From NCBI GenBank assembly GCA_900552225.1, contig URYX01000064.1, positions 1 through 8,923 on the forward strand: 8,923 nucleotides of DNA, given 5' to 3'. The position numbers and the translations under genes are program-made. This DNA is from an uncultured Oscillospiraceae bacterium (lineage in GTDB: Bacteria; Bacillota; Clostridia; Oscillospirales; Acutalibacteraceae). Shown here piece after piece: positions 6,111-8,923 of the stretch; the stretch's first letter is position 1; the number at the start of each line of letters is the position of its first letter. The notes beneath the pieces are model-generated. The model was not told the origin of the DNA. It did no database searches and saw only the letters and a program-made list of their open reading frames with translations.

Positions 6111-6145
6111 GGCTTTGCGGGAAACGACGGGAGGCGATGTGAGCG

Positions 6146-6772
6146 GTGAGCACCAGAGAAGAAAAAACCGAGGCATTTCTGCAGGCGATGCGAAGCCATG
6201 CGGAGGAGCAGAGCCGCCGGATCCACGAGGAAGTGGAAACCTATAAAAAAGAGCGCCTGTCCGCAGCCGAGCGGCAGGTGTTTGAGGAGACTCACCGGCG
6301 GCTGGCCGCCGAGCGGCAGGAGCTGACCCGTAAGCTGCGCAGCGAGTTTTCCGAGCGGGACCGTGCCGGCCGGGAGGAGCTGCTGCACCGCCGCGAGGAG
6401 ATGGCCGACGAGGTGATTTCCGCCGTGCGGGAGCAGCTGTGCGCCTTCTGCGGGACGCCTGCCTACGGGGACTACCTGCACCGGTCGGTGCAGAGGCTGG
6501 CGGCGGCGCTTCCGGCCGAGGGAACGGTGTATGAGCTCGGAGAGACGGATGCACCGTGGGCGGAGACCGTGCGCGGCTGGCTGCCGGAGGGCAGCAGCCT
6601 GCGTACCGTGCCGGACATTGCCATCGGCGGTCTGCGTGCCGTGTCGCTGACGGCGCACCGCCTTTGCGACGATACGCTGGACGCGGCCCTGCAGGAGGAG
6701 CGCGAGCGCTTTTACGGGCAGACGGAGCTGAGCATCGATATTCAGCCGATGGGCCTTACGGACGCGCTGTAG
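6146..6772 (+). CDS. ntpE: V-type ATPase subunit E (peripheral stalk)
   Basis: This 208-residue protein is the peripheral-stalk subunit that pairs with the small coiled-coil partner and anchors the head to subunit I. Residues 1 to about 90 form a charged coiled coil with Glu/Arg-rich repeats. Residues 90-208 form the globular head-binding domain, including the family-like VPDIAIGGLRAVS segment, normally a glycine-rich strand pair. The start is GTG at 6146, with GGGAGG at 6129-6134 eleven nt upstream; no better in-frame start is present, since the ATG at 6137 is followed immediately by TGA. A C-A-F-C motif at residues 99-102 is unusual for this subunit. Subunit A follows after 21 nt. Confidence 0.9.
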   Translation: MSTREEKTEAFLQAMRSHAEEQSRRIHEEVETYKKERLSAAERQVFEETHRRLAAERQELTRKLRSEFSERDRAGREELLHRREEMADEVISAVREQLCAFCGTPAYGDYLHRSVQRLAAALPAEGTVYELGETDAPWAETVRGWLPEGSSLRTVPDIAIGGLRAVSLTAHRLCDDTLDAALQEERERFYGQTELSIDIQPMGLTDAL

Positions 6773-6793
6773 GCCGGAGAGCGAGGAGAGACG

Positions 6794-8569
6794 ATGGAGA
6801 CACAATCTCAGATTATCGGAATTAACGGATCGGTCGTGACGCTTCCGGGAGACAGCGGGTTCGCCATGAAGGAGCTGGTCTGCGTCGGTCGGGAGCGGCT
6901 GGTGGGCGAGGTCATCGGCGTCAGCAGCCGGAAAACCACCGTGCAGGTGTACGAGAATACCACGGGCCTGCGGGTAGGGGAGCCGGTGGAGACGACCGGG
7001 GGCCCGCTGTGCGCTCTGCTCGGCCCCGGTATTTTGAACTGCATTTTTGACGGAATCGAGCGTCCGCTCAAGACGCTGGAGGAGCAATCGGGGGCGTTTC
7101 TCGGACGCGGAGCGCAGATTTCCTCGCTGGACCCTGAGCGTACCTGGGAGGTCACGGTGACGGTGCAGCCGGGAGATCGGCTGGAGGGCGGGCAGGTCTA
7201 TGCCACCTGCCCGGAGACCAAGGCCGTGGTGCACCGCTGCATGGTGCCGCCCTCCCTGAGCGGCACGGTGACGGCCGTGCGCCCGAACGGGAGCTTCCGT
7301 TTGAACGATACGGTCATTGAGCTGACGGATGAGGAGGGGCAGGTGCATCCGCTGACGCTGTGTCAGCGGTGGCCGATCCGTCAGCCGCGCCCCGTGCGGG
7401 AGCGGCTGCGCGGCGATGTTCCGCTGATGACGGGGCAGCGCGTCATCGATACGCTGTTCCCGATGGCCAAGGGCGGCGCCGCGGCCATTCCCGGAGGCTT
7501 CGGTACGGGAAAAACCATGCTGCAGCATCAGCTGGCCAAGTGGTGCGATGCGGACATCATTATCTATGTGGGCTGCGGAGAGCGCGGCAACGAGATGTCT
7601 CAGGTGCTTGAGGAATTTTCGGCCCTGACCGACCCGCGCACGGGCTATTCCATGACCGAACGCACCGTGCTGATTGCCAACACCTCCAATATGCCGGTGG
7701 CGGCGCGCGAGGCGTCGGTGTATACCGGTATCACTCTGGCGGAATATTACCGCGATATGGGCTACCACGTGGCCATGATGGCGGATTCCACCTCGCGCTG
7801 GGCGGAGGCCCTGCGCGAAATTTCCGGCCGTCTGGAGGAAATGCCGGCGGAGGAGGGCTATCCCTCCTACCTGCCCTCCCGCCTGGCGGAATTTTACGAG
7901 CGTGCGGGGCGGATGCGGACGCTGTCCGGAGAGACGGGGAGCGTCTCGGTCATCGGGGCCGTGTCGCCGCAGGGCAACGATTTTTCCGAGCCGGTGACGC
8001 AGAACACCAAGCGCTTTACCCGCTGCTTCTGGGCACTTGATAAGCAGCTGGCCTATTCCCGGCATTACCCGGCCGTGCACTGGATGAACAGCTACAGCGA
8101 ATATACGGACGACCTGCAGGACTGGTACCGCGAGCACGTGGGCGAGGATTTTGGCGAATGCCGTGCGCGGCTGTTCCGTCTGCTGCAGGAGGAGGACCGC
8201 CTGATGGAGATCGTGCGGCTGATCGGAGCGGACGTGCTGCCCGACGATCAGCGGCTGCTGCTCGAGGTGGCCCGCGTGATCCGCGTCGGCTTCCTGCAGC
8301 AGAATGCCTATCACCCCGAGGATGCATATGTGCCGCTTGATAAGCAGCTGCGGATGATGCGGGTGATTCTGCACCTGTACGATGCGGCGCTGCGGGTGGT
8401 GTCGGCCGGAGTGCCCATCGGGCGGGTGCTCGAAACCGGCCTGTTTGACCGCGTTGTCCGTATCAAATACGACATCAAAAACGACGAGGCGGAGGCGCTG
8501 GATGCCTACCCGGCGGAGATTGACCGGGTGCTCGGTGCCATCGTGGAAAAGGGAGGCGCTGCGCAGTGA
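6794..8569 (+). CDS. ntpA: V-type ATPase catalytic subunit A
   Basis: This 591-residue protein is the catalytic subunit that hydrolyses or makes ATP in the A3B3 head, full length for the family. The order is: N-terminal beta barrel (about 1-70), the A-subunit-specific bulge domain (about 110-190), nucleotide-binding domain, and C-terminal helical bundle. The P-loop is GGFGTGKT at residues 234-241 with K240 for phosphate. The catalytic glutamate is E263 in GCGERGNEM. The Walker B region is VAMMADSTSRWAEALREIS with D331. The stretch RTVLIANTSNMPVAAREAS just before it is highly conserved. The P-loop lacks the cysteine that makes eukaryotic A subunits redox-sensitive. GAGGAG at 6783-6788 lies 5 nt before the ATG. 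The TGA overlaps the start of subunit B. Confidence 0.97.
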   Translation: METQSQIIGINGSVVTLPGDSGFAMKELVCVGRERLVGEVIGVSSRKTTVQVYENTTGLRVGEPVETTGGPLCALLGPGILNCIFDGIERPLKTLEEQSGAFLGRGAQISSLDPERTWEVTVTVQPGDRLEGGQVYATCPETKAVVHRCMVPPSLSGTVTAVRPNGSFRLNDTVIELTDEEGQVHPLTLCQRWPIRQPRPVRERLRGDVPLMTGQRVIDTLFPMAKGGAAAIPGGFGTGKTMLQHQLAKWCDADIIIYVGCGERGNEMSQVLEEFSALTDPRTGYSMTERTVLIANTSNMPVAAREASVYTGITLAEYYRDMGYHVAMMADSTSRWAEALREISGRLEEMPAEEGYPSYLPSRLAEFYERAGRMRTLSGETGSVSVIGAVSPQGNDFSEPVTQNTKRFTRCFWALDKQLAYSRHYPAVHWMNSYSEYTDDLQDWYREHVGEDFGECRARLFRLLQEEDRLMEIVRLIGADVLPDDQRLLLEVARVIRVGFLQQNAYHPEDAYVPLDKQLRMMRVILHLYDAALRVVSAGVPIGRVLETGLFDRVVRIKYDIKNDEAEALDAYPAEIDRVLGAIVEKGGAAQ

Positions 8570-8923
8570 GAACCGAAACAATCGGCGCCCGCGAGATCGG
8601 CGGCTCTCTGATGGTGGTGGAGGGCCTGGCCGGAGCCGGCTTTGAGGAGCAGGTGACCATCCGGATGAAGGACGGCAGCCGCCGCGAGGGACGGGTGGTA
8701 CAGATCGACGGCGACCGCGCGGTGATTCAGGTGTTTGAGGGAACCTCCGGGTTTTCCCTCGATAATACCCGCACCCGCCTGACCGGCCATCCGATCGAGC
8801 TCCCGCTGTCGCCCGAGCTGCTCGGTCGCGTCTTTACGGGAGCGGGAGAACCGGCGGACGGCCTCTCCCGTATTTTCCCGCGGGAGAGCCGCGACATCAA
8901 CGGCGCCCCGATCAATCCCGTGG
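8566..8923 (+). CDS. ntpB: V-type ATPase subunit B (3' end beyond window)
   Basis: The frame opens with GTG at 8566, overlapping the subunit A stop as GTGA, with GGGAGG (8551-8556) 9 nt upstream inside the A gene. The 119 visible residues run without a stop to the window edge. They match the N-terminal beta barrel and the start of the nucleotide-binding domain of B, the non-catalytic head subunit, including a GTSGFSLDNTRTRLTG segment and LLGRVFTGAGEP. The overlap implies translational coupling, suited to the 3:3 ratio of A and B. The full protein should be near 460 residues. The nucleotide-binding motifs lie outside the window. Confidence 0.95.
   Translation, partial: MRTETIGAREIGGSLMVVEGLAGAGFEEQVTIRMKDGSRREGRVVQIDGDRAVIQVFEGTSGFSLDNTRTRLTGHPIELPLSPELLGRVFTGAGEPADGLSRIFPRESRDINGAPINPV

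Noticed and set aside
6102..6116. Small hairpin around the subunit F stop codon (AAGGCC-TGA-GGCTTT)
   Set aside because: A 6-bp stem with one wobble, a 3-nt loop and no T-run; probably chance, though it might slightly affect F-E coupling.
6137..6142. ATG-TGA minimal frame before subunit E
   Set aside because: It is only 2 nt from the GGGAGG site and is a start followed directly by stop. I see no reason to treat it as a regulatory minigene without conservation data.
6077..8581. An 834-codon open frame on the minus strand opposite subunits A and E
   Set aside because: It lies antisense to two clearly conserved genes, has no recognisable domain and a composition rich in His, Arg, Gln and Leu. 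Long antisense open frames of this kind are expected in GC-rich genes with strong codon bias.

Overview
The window is a GC-rich stretch of bacterial chromosome, very probably from a Gram-positive anaerobe of the Clostridia (Oscillospiraceae-like). That placement is inferred from strong AGGAGG-type ribosome binding sites, several GTG starts, a V-type rather than F-type ATPase operon, and the protein sequences themselves. No mobile element, CRISPR array, tRNA or rRNA is visible.

Layout. Positions 1-720 hold the 3' two-thirds or so of a stomatin/SPFH-family membrane-scaffold gene on the + strand. It converges on a minus-strand PHP-family histidinol-phosphatase-like gene (1693 down to 890). A long hairpin at 749-788 lies between them and probably terminates both. 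Positions 1694-2022 are a divergent intergenic region with a good extended -10 promoter for the + strand, a likely -10 for the minus strand, three inverted repeats and a 10-bp direct repeat.

From 2023 to the right edge runs one tightly packed V/A-type ATPase operon on the + strand: small coiled-coil stalk subunit (G/H type), C (d), I (a), K (c), F, E, A, and the start of B. Gaps are 15, 31, 15, 1, 35 and 21 nt, and A and B overlap by 4 nt, so the genes are almost certainly co-transcribed and partly translationally coupled. A and B form the catalytic head, C and F belong to the central rotor stalk, E and the small first protein form the peripheral stalk, and I and K form the membrane ion channel and rotor ring. 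Subunit D would be expected just beyond the right edge.

The system itself is a known one and I do not see a wholly new one. The less ordinary points are: a c-subunit (K) with a roughly 85-residue N-terminal extension made of an extra membrane segment, a signal-peptide-like segment and an acidic linker; a gene order with C before I and F before E; and the densely structured control region upstream of the operon.
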